Shown: positions 1 to 5,701 of the stretch, piece after piece
Numbering within the stretch: the first letter of the stretch is position 1
Layout of the letters: each line of letters opens with the position of its first letter
Origin: Thiomargarita sp.
GTDB taxonomy: Bacteria; Pseudomonadota; Gammaproteobacteria; Beggiatoales; Beggiatoaceae
DNA: 5,720 nt
Direction of reading: 5' to 3'
NCBI GenBank assembly: GCA_023144675.1
Contig: JAGLFE010000191.1
Span: 1-5,720 of the forward strand
Position numbers and translations under genes: made by a program
The notes under the pieces: generated by a model
Told to the model about the DNA's origin: nothing
The model's input: only the letters and a program-made list of their open reading frames with translations
Database searches by the model: none

Positions 1-59
1 AAATGTAGTGCTGAGGAACGAAGCGCATCACTCGTGTTAAAATTTTTCGCATTTAAAGT

Positions 60-78
60 TTAATTGGTAGATAGTTAC
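60..78 (+). repeat. Left arm of 19-nt inverted repeat
   Basis: The 19-mer TTAATTGGTAGATAGTTAC is the exact reverse complement of positions 5702-5720. Allowing one inserted base (G79), the match continues for AAATAT, giving about 25 matching positions. A perfect 19-nt match within 5.7 kb is far beyond chance, even in AT-rich DNA. The arms are about 5.6 kb apart and do not bracket a recognisable transposase, so this looks like a copy of a dispersed intergenic repeat rather than the end of a mobile element. Confidence 0.85.
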
Positions 79-235
79 GAAATATTTATAATATATAGCT
101 TATATAATACCCGATGTTAAAGTTAATTATAATAATATTATTTTCTAGGTCAATACTTCAAGCAATTTTTCTAAATTCAAGTATAATAAAAAATTAAAAT
201 TAGTAAAATCACGCCTTTATGTTGTTAAAATCATC

Positions 236-261
236 CTAAATTGCCGCTATTTACAATTTAG
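236..261. promoter_or_regulatory. Hairpin upstream of ispA
   Basis: CTAAATTG (236-243) and CAATTTAG (254-261) form a perfect 8-bp stem with a 10-nt loop, ending 36 nt before the ispA ATG. It has no following T-run on the + strand, so it is not a clear intrinsic terminator. It could be a leader RNA structure or an operator. Function is unassigned. Confidence 0.35.
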
Positions 262-297
262 AACTTAAAATATTGCAAGAGCTTTATTATTAAAATT

Positions 298-1191
298 ATG
301 CCATTACAAGCCTTAATCACAAAATATCAAAAACGGGTTGATAGCGTTTTAGAAAATTGTTTACCAAATTCAAGTATTCAACCTAATTATTTACATGAAG
401 CAATGCGTTATGCTACAATGGGAGGCGGTAAACGAATTCGTCCAATATTGACTTATTTAACTGGTGAAGCTTTAAATATTGATTTAGCCTTGTTAGATGC
501 ACCAGCTTGTGCGGTAGAATTAATACACGCTTATTCATTGGTTCATGACGATTTGCCAGCTATGGATAATGATGATTTACGGCGTGGTAAACCAACTTGT
601 CATAAAGCTTATGATGAAGCGACTGCCATTTTAGTTGGCGATGCTTTACAAACTTTAGCTTTTTACCTATTAAGCCATGATTCTCAGCTAAATAAAATTG
701 CAACTAATAAACGTTTAAAAATGGTTGAAATATTAGCATTGGCTACTGGTTCACGTGGAATGGCGGGTGGTCAAGCAATTGATATGGAATCTATTGGCAA
801 ATCTTTAAATATTGCTGAATTAGAAAATATGCACGTTCACAAAACTGGAGCATTAATTAGAACCAGTATTAATTTAGCCATGCTTGCCTCCGAAACTATT
901 ACCGAAGCACAACAGCAAAAATTAGATCATTATGCTAAGTGCATTGGTTTGGCTTTTCAAATTCAAGATGATATTTTGGATGTTGAATCAAATACTGAAG
1001 TTTTAGGTAAACAGCAAGGTTCTGATATAGCGCATAATAAAGTAACTTATCCAGCTTTATTGGGATTATCAGGGGCAAAACAAATGGCTTTAGAATTAGT
1101 TAATGATGCTAAAAGTAGCTTAAATATTTTTGACAATAAAGCAGAACCACTATCTTTATTAGCAAATTATATTATAACTCGACATTTTTAA
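298..1191 (+). CDS. ispA: Farnesyl diphosphate synthase (geranyltranstransferase)
   Basis: Condenses IPP with DMAPP and then with GPP to give farnesyl diphosphate, the cytoplasmic precursor of undecaprenyl phosphate and quinone side chains. At 297 residues it is full length for the family. Visible motifs are GGGKRIRP at 42-49 (IPP binding), the first aspartate-rich motif DDLPAMD at 84-90 followed by RRGKPT, GGQ near 155, KTG near 181, the second aspartate-rich motif QDDILD at 223-228, and a late KVTYP. The four-residue spacing in the first motif and an aromatic residue five before it (Tyr79) are typical of type II bacterial FPP synthases, which favours C15 over longer products. The C-terminus, ANYIITRHF, is typical of IspA. 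The start at 298 has only a weak, distant purine run (AAGAG at 277-281). In many gammaproteobacteria ispA lies between xseB and dxs; neither is next to it here. Confidence 0.94.
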   Translation: MPLQALITKYQKRVDSVLENCLPNSSIQPNYLHEAMRYATMGGGKRIRPILTYLTGEALNIDLALLDAPACAVELIHAYSLVHDDLPAMDNDDLRRGKPTCHKAYDEATAILVGDALQTLAFYLLSHDSQLNKIATNKRLKMVEILALATGSRGMAGGQAIDMESIGKSLNIAELENMHVHKTGALIRTSINLAMLASETITEAQQQKLDHYAKCIGLAFQIQDDILDVESNTEVLGKQQGSDIAHNKVTYPALLGLSGAKQMALELVNDAKSSLNIFDNKAEPLSLLANYIITRHF

Positions 1192-1300
1192 AAAATAATA
1201 TAATTTATTGTTATTATTATGTATAATAAACAATTATAAAAAAATAAAGTTTTTAGCATATTACTCCTTAATTTAAACACTTATTGAAAATAAAATAACA

Positions 1301-1732
1301 ATGGCAATTGAACAAACCTTATCCATTATAAAACCAGACGCAGTCGCTAAAAACGTAATTGGAAAAATTTACTCACGTTTTGAAACTAATGGTTTACGTA
1401 TTATTGCTGCCAAAATGATACATTTATCTCGTGAACAAGCGGAAGGATTTTACGCAGTACATAAAGAACGTCCTTTTTTTCAAGAGTTAGTGGAATTTAT
1501 GATTTCAGGACCAATTATTATCCAAGCTTTGGAAGGTGAAAATGCAGTTAATGTCAATCGTGAATTAATGGGCGCAACTAATCCTAAAGATGCTGCCAAA
1601 GGTACAATTCGCGCTGATTTTGCTAACACGGTAGAAGAAAATGCGGTTCATGGTTCCGATGCTCCAGAAACTGCTAAACAAGAAATTGCTTATTTTTTCC
1701 AAGCTACTGAAATTTGTTCGCGCACTAGATAA
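1301..1732 (+). CDS. ndk: Nucleoside diphosphate kinase
   Basis: Transfers the terminal phosphate of ATP to NDPs through a phosphohistidine intermediate, keeping cytoplasmic NTP and dNTP pools balanced. The 143-residue length is standard. Nearly every signature is present: KPDAV at 11-15 with Lys11, Tyr51, Arg57 after HKE, the GATNP segment at 91-95, Arg104 in the TIRADFA region, Asn114, and the active-site His117 within NAVHGSDA. No insertion, frameshift or missing catalytic residue is seen. The start at 1301 gives the canonical MAIEQTLSIIKPDAV N-terminus, although no clear Shine-Dalgarno sequence precedes it. It lies 109 nt downstream of ispA in AT-rich DNA, so co-transcription is uncertain. 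The common rlmN neighbour is not found downstream. Confidence 0.97.
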   Translation: MAIEQTLSIIKPDAVAKNVIGKIYSRFETNGLRIIAAKMIHLSREQAEGFYAVHKERPFFQELVEFMISGPIIIQALEGENAVNVNRELMGATNPKDAAKGTIRADFANTVEENAVHGSDAPETAKQEIAYFFQATEICSRTR

Positions 1733-1879
1733 GAATAACCTTGTTGTTACAATTTTTAATTTGTTTTTTTATTAAAGTTTAATTAAAAAATAGGCAGAAT
1801 TTTATCTATCGTATTAATAAATAATTGATTTTTAACGAAAATATAAAATTAATTGTATTAAGCGTTTGATTGAATATAA

Positions 1880-1925
1880 AAATAGGTATAAAATAGACTA
1901 AATAACCTTAATAAAATACCTATTT
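1880..1925. promoter_or_regulatory. 10-bp inverted repeat
   Basis: AAATAGGTAT (1880-1889) is perfectly complementary to ATACCTATTT (1916-1925), with 26 nt between the arms. The arms contain GG/CC, unlike the surrounding pure A/T sequence. It may be an operator pair or an RNA stem upstream of the coiled-coil gene; there is no direct evidence of function. Confidence 0.4.
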
Positions 1926-1955
1926 ATCCCAATAAATAATTTCTAGTTTTCATTA

Positions 1956-1978
1956 AATTAACTGTTTAATAGTTAATT
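1956..1978. promoter_or_regulatory. 8-bp inverted repeat, 7-nt loop
   Basis: AATTAACT (1956-1963) and AGTTAATT (1971-1978) form a perfect stem around a GTTTAAT loop, ending 95 nt before the GTG start at 2074. It is not followed by a T-run. The dyad symmetry would suit a regulator binding site, but AT-richness raises the chance of coincidence. Confidence 0.35.
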
Positions 1979-2060
1979 ATAGTCTAATATTTGTCATCAT
2001 ATTCTATGAAAGCTATTATGTTTAAATTTAACTCGAAATTTTGATATTAAGAATAAGCTA

Positions 2061-2066
2061 AGAGAG
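2061..2066 (+). promoter_or_regulatory. Ribosome binding site for the GTG start at 2074
   Basis: AGAGAG lies 7 nt before GTG 2074. It supports this non-ATG start, as does the matching position of the second paralogue's GTG and its identical MSSI N-terminus. There is no in-frame ATG alternative with a better site. Confidence 0.6.
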
Positions 2067-2073
2067 TGTTATT

Positions 2074-2787
2074 GTGTCTTCAATTATTCAGGTTAAAGCT
2101 GAAGTCCAAAAACTTATTAAACAATATAATAAGTTACAAACAGAATCTAAAGTTGCTATAAATACAAAAGAAGCAACACGTAAAGCATTGGAAGCAAATA
2201 AACTTGTTTCACAAATTAGTTCATTACAATTAGCAATTACTAAACAAGCTAAAGGAAAAATTGATGCTAAAAACCCCGCTGGGAGTCAAAATGTAAAAAC
2301 AACTGCTTCACTACCAAATGCTAATGTTAGAAAAAGTGAACTTGAAGAACGTATGATTCAGCTCGAAGATACTCAGCGAAAAAATCGTTCCCAAATTGAA
2401 CAACTTAATAAAGCTAAAGCACAATTAGCTGATTTAAAAAATCAGACAGAAAATGACGTGCTTAATGTTGTTAAAGAACGCGATTCTTATGAAGAAAAAT
2501 TACAACAAGAACTTGCTAATTTAGTAGATAAAAAAGAAGCAGAACATCTCTCAATAAAACAAGAAATAGATAATATTAGAGAGGATGCTAAAAAAAATGC
2601 TGAATCGCTTAAAATGCAACGTGATTCAGCACGATCTATGATGAAAAAACAGCAGCAAACTGAAAAAGAACATTCCATGGCTTCTATTTATCAAAAAAGT
2701 AATAAAAATATCTTTATTGGCGTTATTCTTGGGATAGTTTTTTCATCAATTTTAGGCGGAATAATCGTCTTGGTTTTTCTTTTATAG
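2074..2787 (+). CDS. Coiled-coil protein with C-terminal membrane anchor
   Basis: I do not recognise a named family. The 237-residue protein is rich in K, E, Q and A. It has a helical N-terminal segment (1-57), a polar low-complexity linker (about 58-85), a long predicted coiled coil (about 86-205) and one hydrophobic segment at 212-237 that ends the protein. There is no signal peptide. The tail-anchor-like layout, with positive residues before the membrane segment, suggests that the coil is cytoplasmic. The next gene encodes a paralogue: 42 of the first 57 residues are identical, and the coil and anchor align without gaps. This copy stops where its neighbour continues into an FGE-like domain, and no FGE remnant is readable after the stop. 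It could be a partner that assembles with the longer protein through the shared coil, or a duplicate that never gained (or has lost) the outer domain. It starts with GTG. Confidence 0.8.
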   Translation: MSSIIQVKAEVQKLIKQYNKLQTESKVAINTKEATRKALEANKLVSQISSLQLAITKQAKGKIDAKNPAGSQNVKTTASLPNANVRKSELEERMIQLEDTQRKNRSQIEQLNKAKAQLADLKNQTENDVLNVVKERDSYEEKLQQELANLVDKKEAEHLSIKQEIDNIREDAKKNAESLKMQRDSARSMMKKQQQTEKEHSMASIYQKSNKNIFIGVILGIVFSSILGGIIVLVFLL

Positions 2788-2840
2788 TTACACTATTTTT
2801 TGCTATTTTGTAAATGATAAAAAATATTAAACATAATATA

Positions 2841-3597
2841 TTTAAATTTAACCTAAGTTTTGCCGTAAAATAGTAAAAGCTACGAGAATATTACTGTGTC
2901 TTCAATTAATCAAGCCAAAGCTGAAGCCCAAAAACTTATTAGAAAGTATAATAAATTACAAGCCGAATCTAAAGTTGCCACCAATTCTAAAGAAGCAAAA
3001 AATAAAACAATAGAAGCAAATAAATTAGTTTCACAAATTTGCGCATTACAATCAGCGATTACTAAATTACAAACTAAAGGAAAAAAAACCACCAATAGTC
3101 AAAATGCAAAGAAACAATCCTCAACAACGACTACACCTACTAGAAAAAGTGCGCTTGAGGAGCGTATGGCTGGTCTTGAGGAAGCTCAAAGAAAAACTCG
3201 TTCTCAAATCGATCAACTTAATAGAGCTAAGGCACAATTAACCCATTTAAAAAATCAAGCGGAAAAAAGTGCGGTTAATGTTGTCAAAGAACGTCGTGTA
3301 AATGAAGAAAAATTACAACAAGAACTCGCTAATCTAATCAAGAAAAAAGAGGCGGAACATCTTTCATTAAAACAAAAATTAGATAAAATTCGAGAACAAG
3401 CTAGAAAAGATTCTGAATTACTTAAAGTACAACGTGATACCGCACGTGCAATGATGGAAAAGCAGAAGCAAGCAGAAAAAGAACATTCAATGGCTGCTAT
3501 TCATAAAAAAGGTGATAAAGGTATTCTTGTTGGGGTTATCATTGGAGTAATTTTTTCATTAATTTTAGGTGGATTAATGGTTATTTTATTCGTTTTA
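2841..3597 (+). repeat. Tandem duplication, copy 2 (leader plus 5' part of gene)
   Basis: This second copy spans the shared leader, the GTG start and codons 1-234 of the longer gene. Homology to copy 1 ends at the end of the membrane segment. The remaining 285 codons (linker and FGE-like domain) have no counterpart in copy 1. Confidence 0.8.
2883..2887 (+). promoter_or_regulatory. Ribosome binding site for the GTG start at 2896
   Basis: CGAGA ends 8 nt before GTG 2896, in the same relative place as the AGAGAG of copy 1. It supports the GTG start. Confidence 0.5.
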
Positions 3598-4455
3598 CCA
3601 CAAGAAGATGCTGATATAAAAACTGCTTCGACCTCAACCCAACCTAAAAGATATGTTATAGAAAAGTATTCGGAACAAATTGAAGAACCGAAAAAACCTA
3701 AAAAAATCAATATAAAAATATTAGGCAAATTTCGAGATAATTTACGTAATAAACAACAGGGTCCTCTGATGATAAAACTGTCAGGGGGAACTTTTATGAT
3801 GGGAGATAAAGATGCAACAATTACTCATCCAGATGAGGCTCCTGAACATCAGGTAACATTAAGTAGTTTTTCTATTAGTCGCTATGAAATTACCTTTGCT
3901 GAATATGATTCATTTATCAGGAATACTGGCGGACATTATCCTAGTGATGAGGGATGGGGAAGAAAAAATAGACCTGTTATTAATGTAAGTTGGAATGATG
4001 CGGTTGCTTATACTACCTGGCTATCTAAACAAACAAATCAACAATATCGTCTTCCAAGTGAAAGAGAATGGGAATATGCTGCAACTACAGGTATCGATGA
4101 ACAATATTGGTGGGGTTATGAATTAGGTAAAAATAGGGCTAACTGTGGAATTTGTGGTAGTGAGTGGGATGGAAAAAGTACAGCACCTGTTGGTAGTTTC
4201 GCTCCTAACCAAATAGGATTATATGACGTTGTTGGTAATGTGATGGAATGGACTAATAGTTGTATCCATTATAGTTATCAAAATTCACCTTCTGCTGGAC
4301 AAGAATGGGAAGGTGGTAATTGTGATTACAATGTTGTACGTGGTGGTTCTTATGCCAGCGGGGAAGATGAAACTCATTTAACTAAAAGAATACTTGAATA
4401 TTCCCCTAGTTTTGAATTGTCAAATTTAGGTTTTAGAATAGTACGTATTGATTAA
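2896..4455 (+). CDS. Membrane-anchored coiled-coil protein with FGE/SUMF1-like domain
   Basis: A 519-residue protein with an N-terminal helical region (1-58), a T/S/Q-rich linker, a coiled coil (about 83-203), one membrane segment (209-234), a Lys/Pro-rich linker (235-289) and a formylglycine-generating-enzyme (SUMF1, C-type-lectin-like) domain at 290-519. Domain hallmarks are the GGTFMMG start (297-303), the PEHQVTL and YEIT segments, the RLPSEREWEYAA block, CGIC (417-420) before the SEWDGKSTAPVGSF segment, NVMEW (448-452), VVRGGSY (480-486) and the closing SNLGFR (509-514). Charge bias (KKGDK before the membrane segment, PQEDAD after it) predicts the coil inside and the FGE-like domain in the periplasm or outside. 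True FGEs have two active-site cysteines shortly after the GGSY motif; here that stretch reads ASGEDETHLTKR, with none. Formylglycine formation is therefore unlikely, and a ligand-binding or structural role is my inference. No sulfatase gene is nearby. Confidence 0.88.
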   Translation: MSSINQAKAEAQKLIRKYNKLQAESKVATNSKEAKNKTIEANKLVSQICALQSAITKLQTKGKKTTNSQNAKKQSSTTTTPTRKSALEERMAGLEEAQRKTRSQIDQLNRAKAQLTHLKNQAEKSAVNVVKERRVNEEKLQQELANLIKKKEAEHLSLKQKLDKIREQARKDSELLKVQRDTARAMMEKQKQAEKEHSMAAIHKKGDKGILVGVIIGVIFSLILGGLMVILFVLPQEDADIKTASTSTQPKRYVIEKYSEQIEEPKKPKKINIKILGKFRDNLRNKQQGPLMIKLSGGTFMMGDKDATITHPDEAPEHQVTLSSFSISRYEITFAEYDSFIRNTGGHYPSDEGWGRKNRPVINVSWNDAVAYTTWLSKQTNQQYRLPSEREWEYAATTGIDEQYWWGYELGKNRANCGICGSEWDGKSTAPVGSFAPNQIGLYDVVGNVMEWTNSCIHYSYQNSPSAGQEWEGGNCDYNVVRGGSYASGEDETHLTKRILEYSPSFELSNLGFRIVRID

Positions 4456-4546
4456 CAAACTTCGGAAACTATCTGCGCATATAGCTACAAATATTTGTGT
4501 TTAAAAAAATAATTTTTCTTGATTATAGCATCATAAAACTGCATGA

Positions 4547-4822
4547 TTAACTGAAGTTACGCAAAGAAAGATAAATAGCAAAATTAAAAGTGAACAAATT
4601 AAAATTCAGGTAGCTTTCAAAATTTGCAGTTCATCAAAAGCAGTTTTTATAGCTTTGAAATATAGTTTTGAGCGCAATGAAAAATGGTTAAGATTACTAG
4701 ATATTTTCAAACGTTCCATCTTGAAAACAGCTATAATGGAAGAGAAAATATGGTTTGATTGTGAAACTATTCTTCGAGCAGAAGATTTAAGAGAGTTAAT
4801 AAGTGGCTTTTTTATGTTATAA
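4547..4822 (+). pseudogene. Possible gene relic (91 open codons, no proper start)
   Basis: After a TGA at 4544 this frame stays open to a TAA at 4820-4822, which is long for DNA this AT-rich. The downstream two thirds reads like real protein, with amphipathic stretches such as FERNEKWLRLLDIFKRSILK and a C-terminus ending in RAEDLRELISGFFML. There is no early ATG: the first ATG is codon 64, and the best alternative is TTG at 4655, with no convincing ribosome binding site. I recognise no family. It may be the 3' end of a decayed gene, a small gene with a TTG start, or chance. Confidence 0.3.
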
Positions 4823-4823
4823 T
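4815..4823 (+). promoter_or_regulatory. Extended -10 promoter for soxYZ
   Basis: TGTTATAAT is a perfect extended -10 element (TGn plus TATAAT). The -35 region, 16-17 nt upstream, is weak (TTAATA at 4796-4801), as is usual for extended -10 promoters. Transcription would start near 4830 and leave a leader of about 50 nt before soxY. Confidence 0.5.
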
Positions 4824-4881
4824 AGGTTTAAAATATGCAAATAATTTATAAAATACAATTAATTCAACGAGGATATAATAT

Positions 4882-5337
4882 ATGACAATATCACGTAGGC
4901 ACTTTTTAAATGGTTTAGTTGCAACAGGTATGCTAGGTACTTTATCACAAACAGTTTTAGCTGAATGGCCAAAAAAAGCATTTGAAACTGAAAATATAAA
5001 TGATGCGGTTGCCGCTTTGTTTACGGAAATAAAAGAAGTTGACGAAACAGTTATTACTATTACTGCGCCAGAAATTGCAGAAAATGGAGCTGTTGTACCA
5101 GTTGAAGTTGAAACTAATTTACCTAATGTGGAATCTATAGCCTTAATTGGAGATAAAAATCCTAAACCATTAATAGCTCAATTCAATTTTCCTGATCCTG
5201 AAAACTCAATTGCTTGGGTAAAGCTACGTATTAAATTAGGTGGAACTTCAAATATAGTTGCAATAGTTAAGTCAAATGGTAAATTATACGCAGTACATAA
5301 AGAAGTAAAAGTAACAATCGGCGGCTGTGGCGGTTAA
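4882..5337 (+). CDS. soxY: Thiosulfate oxidation carrier protein SoxY
   Basis: SoxY is the sulfur-carrying subunit of the periplasmic SoxYZ complex; Sox intermediates are bound covalently to a cysteine on its flexible C-terminal arm. The 151-residue protein has a twin-arginine signal, SRRHFLNG (4-11), then a hydrophobic stretch and a likely cleavage site after VLA (Ala27). The mature part has the SoxY beta-sandwich character and ends in the diagnostic GGCGG, with the carrier Cys149 third from the end. A strong ribosome binding site (ACGAGGA, 4867-4873) lies 8 nt before the ATG, which fixes the start. soxZ follows after 23 nt. The upstream extended -10 element probably drives both genes. soxA, soxX, soxB and soxCD are not in this window, so the pathway variant cannot be read here. 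Confidence 0.96.
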   Translation: MTISRRHFLNGLVATGMLGTLSQTVLAEWPKKAFETENINDAVAALFTEIKEVDETVITITAPEIAENGAVVPVEVETNLPNVESIALIGDKNPKPLIAQFNFPDPENSIAWVKLRIKLGGTSNIVAIVKSNGKLYAVHKEVKVTIGGCGG

Positions 5338-5360
5338 TATTAGTTTAAGGAGAATATAAA

Positions 5361-5684
5361 ATGTCTAAATTTAGAACACGTATTAAAGCAAAATTGGTTG
5401 AAAATGAAATAACAGAAGTAAAATTATTAGTCAAACATCCAATGGAAAGAGCTTCACATACTAATTTGGAAACAGGTGAATTTGTTGGAACTCCACATTT
5501 TATTGAGGAAATTGAATGTAGGCATAATGATAAAATCGTAATGTCAGGATTTTGGAGTGGTGGAATTTCTAAAGACCCATTTTGTGCTTTTCGGTTTAAA
5601 GGAGGCAAAGCAGGGGATAAAGTTCAATTTTCTTGGAAAGATAATTTGGGAAATACTGGTTCAAAAGCAACTGAGATTGGATAA
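5361..5684 (+). CDS. soxZ: Thiosulfate oxidation carrier complex protein SoxZ
   Basis: SoxZ is the partner subunit that forms the heterodimer with SoxY and presents its cysteine arm to the other Sox enzymes. The 107 residues match the usual family length. Typical features are the RTRIKAKL start, the VKHPME segment (24-29), the TGEFVGTPHFIEE region, FWSGGISKDPFCAFRFKG, and GDKVQFSWKDNLG near the end. It has no signal peptide; in this family SoxZ is thought to be exported together with the Tat-targeted SoxY. An AAGGAGA ribosome binding site (5347-5353) lies 7 nt before the ATG. It is the second gene of the soxYZ operon. No clear terminator is visible in the 36 nt that remain. Confidence 0.96.
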   Translation: MSKFRTRIKAKLVENEITEVKLLVKHPMERASHTNLETGEFVGTPHFIEEIECRHNDKIVMSGFWSGGISKDPFCAFRFKGGKAGDKVQFSWKDNLGNTGSKATEIG

Positions 5685-5701
5685 CTATTTTAATCATATT
5701 T

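Larger units (their letters stand above)
1..297. other. Upstream non-coding region
   Basis: No intact gene is visible here. Positions 5-36 are much richer in GC (18 of 32) than the surrounding DNA and carry a short imperfect inverted repeat (AGTG near 7-10 against CACT near 28). Frame 1 is open from the window edge to a TAA at 61-63, reading KCSAEERSASL and then nine more residues, so a truncated gene end cannot be excluded. I think a dispersed repeat more likely. From about 80 onward the sequence is almost pure A/T. A TATAAT lies at 103-108 without a convincing -35 box and far from ispA. Confidence 0.5.
1733..2073. other. 341-nt spacer with inverted repeats
   Basis: No gene is visible between ndk and the paralogue pair. 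Just after ndk, ACAA and TTGT (about 1749-1767) could form a very small stem followed by a run of seven T, a weak terminator candidate. Farther on are two perfect inverted repeats, listed separately. A 12-codon ATG reading frame (2006-2044) ends before the downstream gene and has no good ribosome binding site. Base composition is extremely AT-rich, so generic promoter boxes cannot be placed reliably. Confidence 0.6.
2021..2787 (+). repeat. Tandem duplication, copy 1 (leader plus gene)
   Basis: The unit starting at TTTAAATTTAAC (2021-2032) recurs at 2841-2852, an offset of 820 nt; the two GTG starts are 822 nt apart. The leaders share this 12-mer, an AAGCTA-like segment and a purine-rich ribosome binding site, then run into closely related coding sequence. 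The duplication therefore included 5' non-coding DNA. Divergence in the coding region indicates that it is not recent. Confidence 0.8.
4456..4881. other. 426-nt spacer before soxYZ
   Basis: No intact gene is visible. The first part holds a 12-nt palindrome, ACAAATATTTGT (4487-4498), followed by A/T runs. The middle holds an open stretch listed as a possible gene relic. The end holds the soxY promoter and ribosome binding site. I found no copy of the FGE domain's C-terminal coding sequence here, so nothing suggests a template repeat. Confidence 0.55.

Noticed and set aside
1..63. C-terminal end of a gene running in from the left
   Set aside because: Only 20 codons are open, no family is recognisable, and the GC-rich part looks like repeat DNA; evidence is too thin for a gene call.
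1198..1240. Terminator hairpin between ispA and ndk
   Set aside because: The inverted repeat is imperfect, entirely AT-based with bulges, and is followed by A-runs rather than a T-run on the + strand.
2006..2044. 12-codon leader peptide upstream of the first coiled-coil gene
   Set aside because: It has no clear ribosome binding site, no counterpart in the copy 2 leader and no regulatory codon run.
2487..3728. Minus-strand open frames at 2487-2678, 2910-3095 and 3501-3728
   Set aside because: They lie antisense inside the coiled-coil genes, with low-complexity C/F/S-rich or I/P-rich translations; these are composition artefacts of K/E/Q-rich coding sequence.
4333..4452. Diversity-generating retroelement variable region at the FGE domain's C-terminus
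   Set aside because: FGE-fold proteins are frequent DGR targets and the position would fit, but there is no template repeat downstream, no reverse transcriptase in the window and no obvious run of adenine-variable codons.
4487..4498. Palindrome ACAAATATTTGT after the FGE-like gene
   Set aside because: It is a perfect 12-nt palindrome with no loop and mostly A/T; such matches are expected by chance in this composition and it is not placed at a promoter.
5345..5608. Minus-strand open frame antisense to soxZ
   Set aside because: soxZ on the + strand is a clear family member with a good ribosome binding site; the antisense product has no recognisable features.
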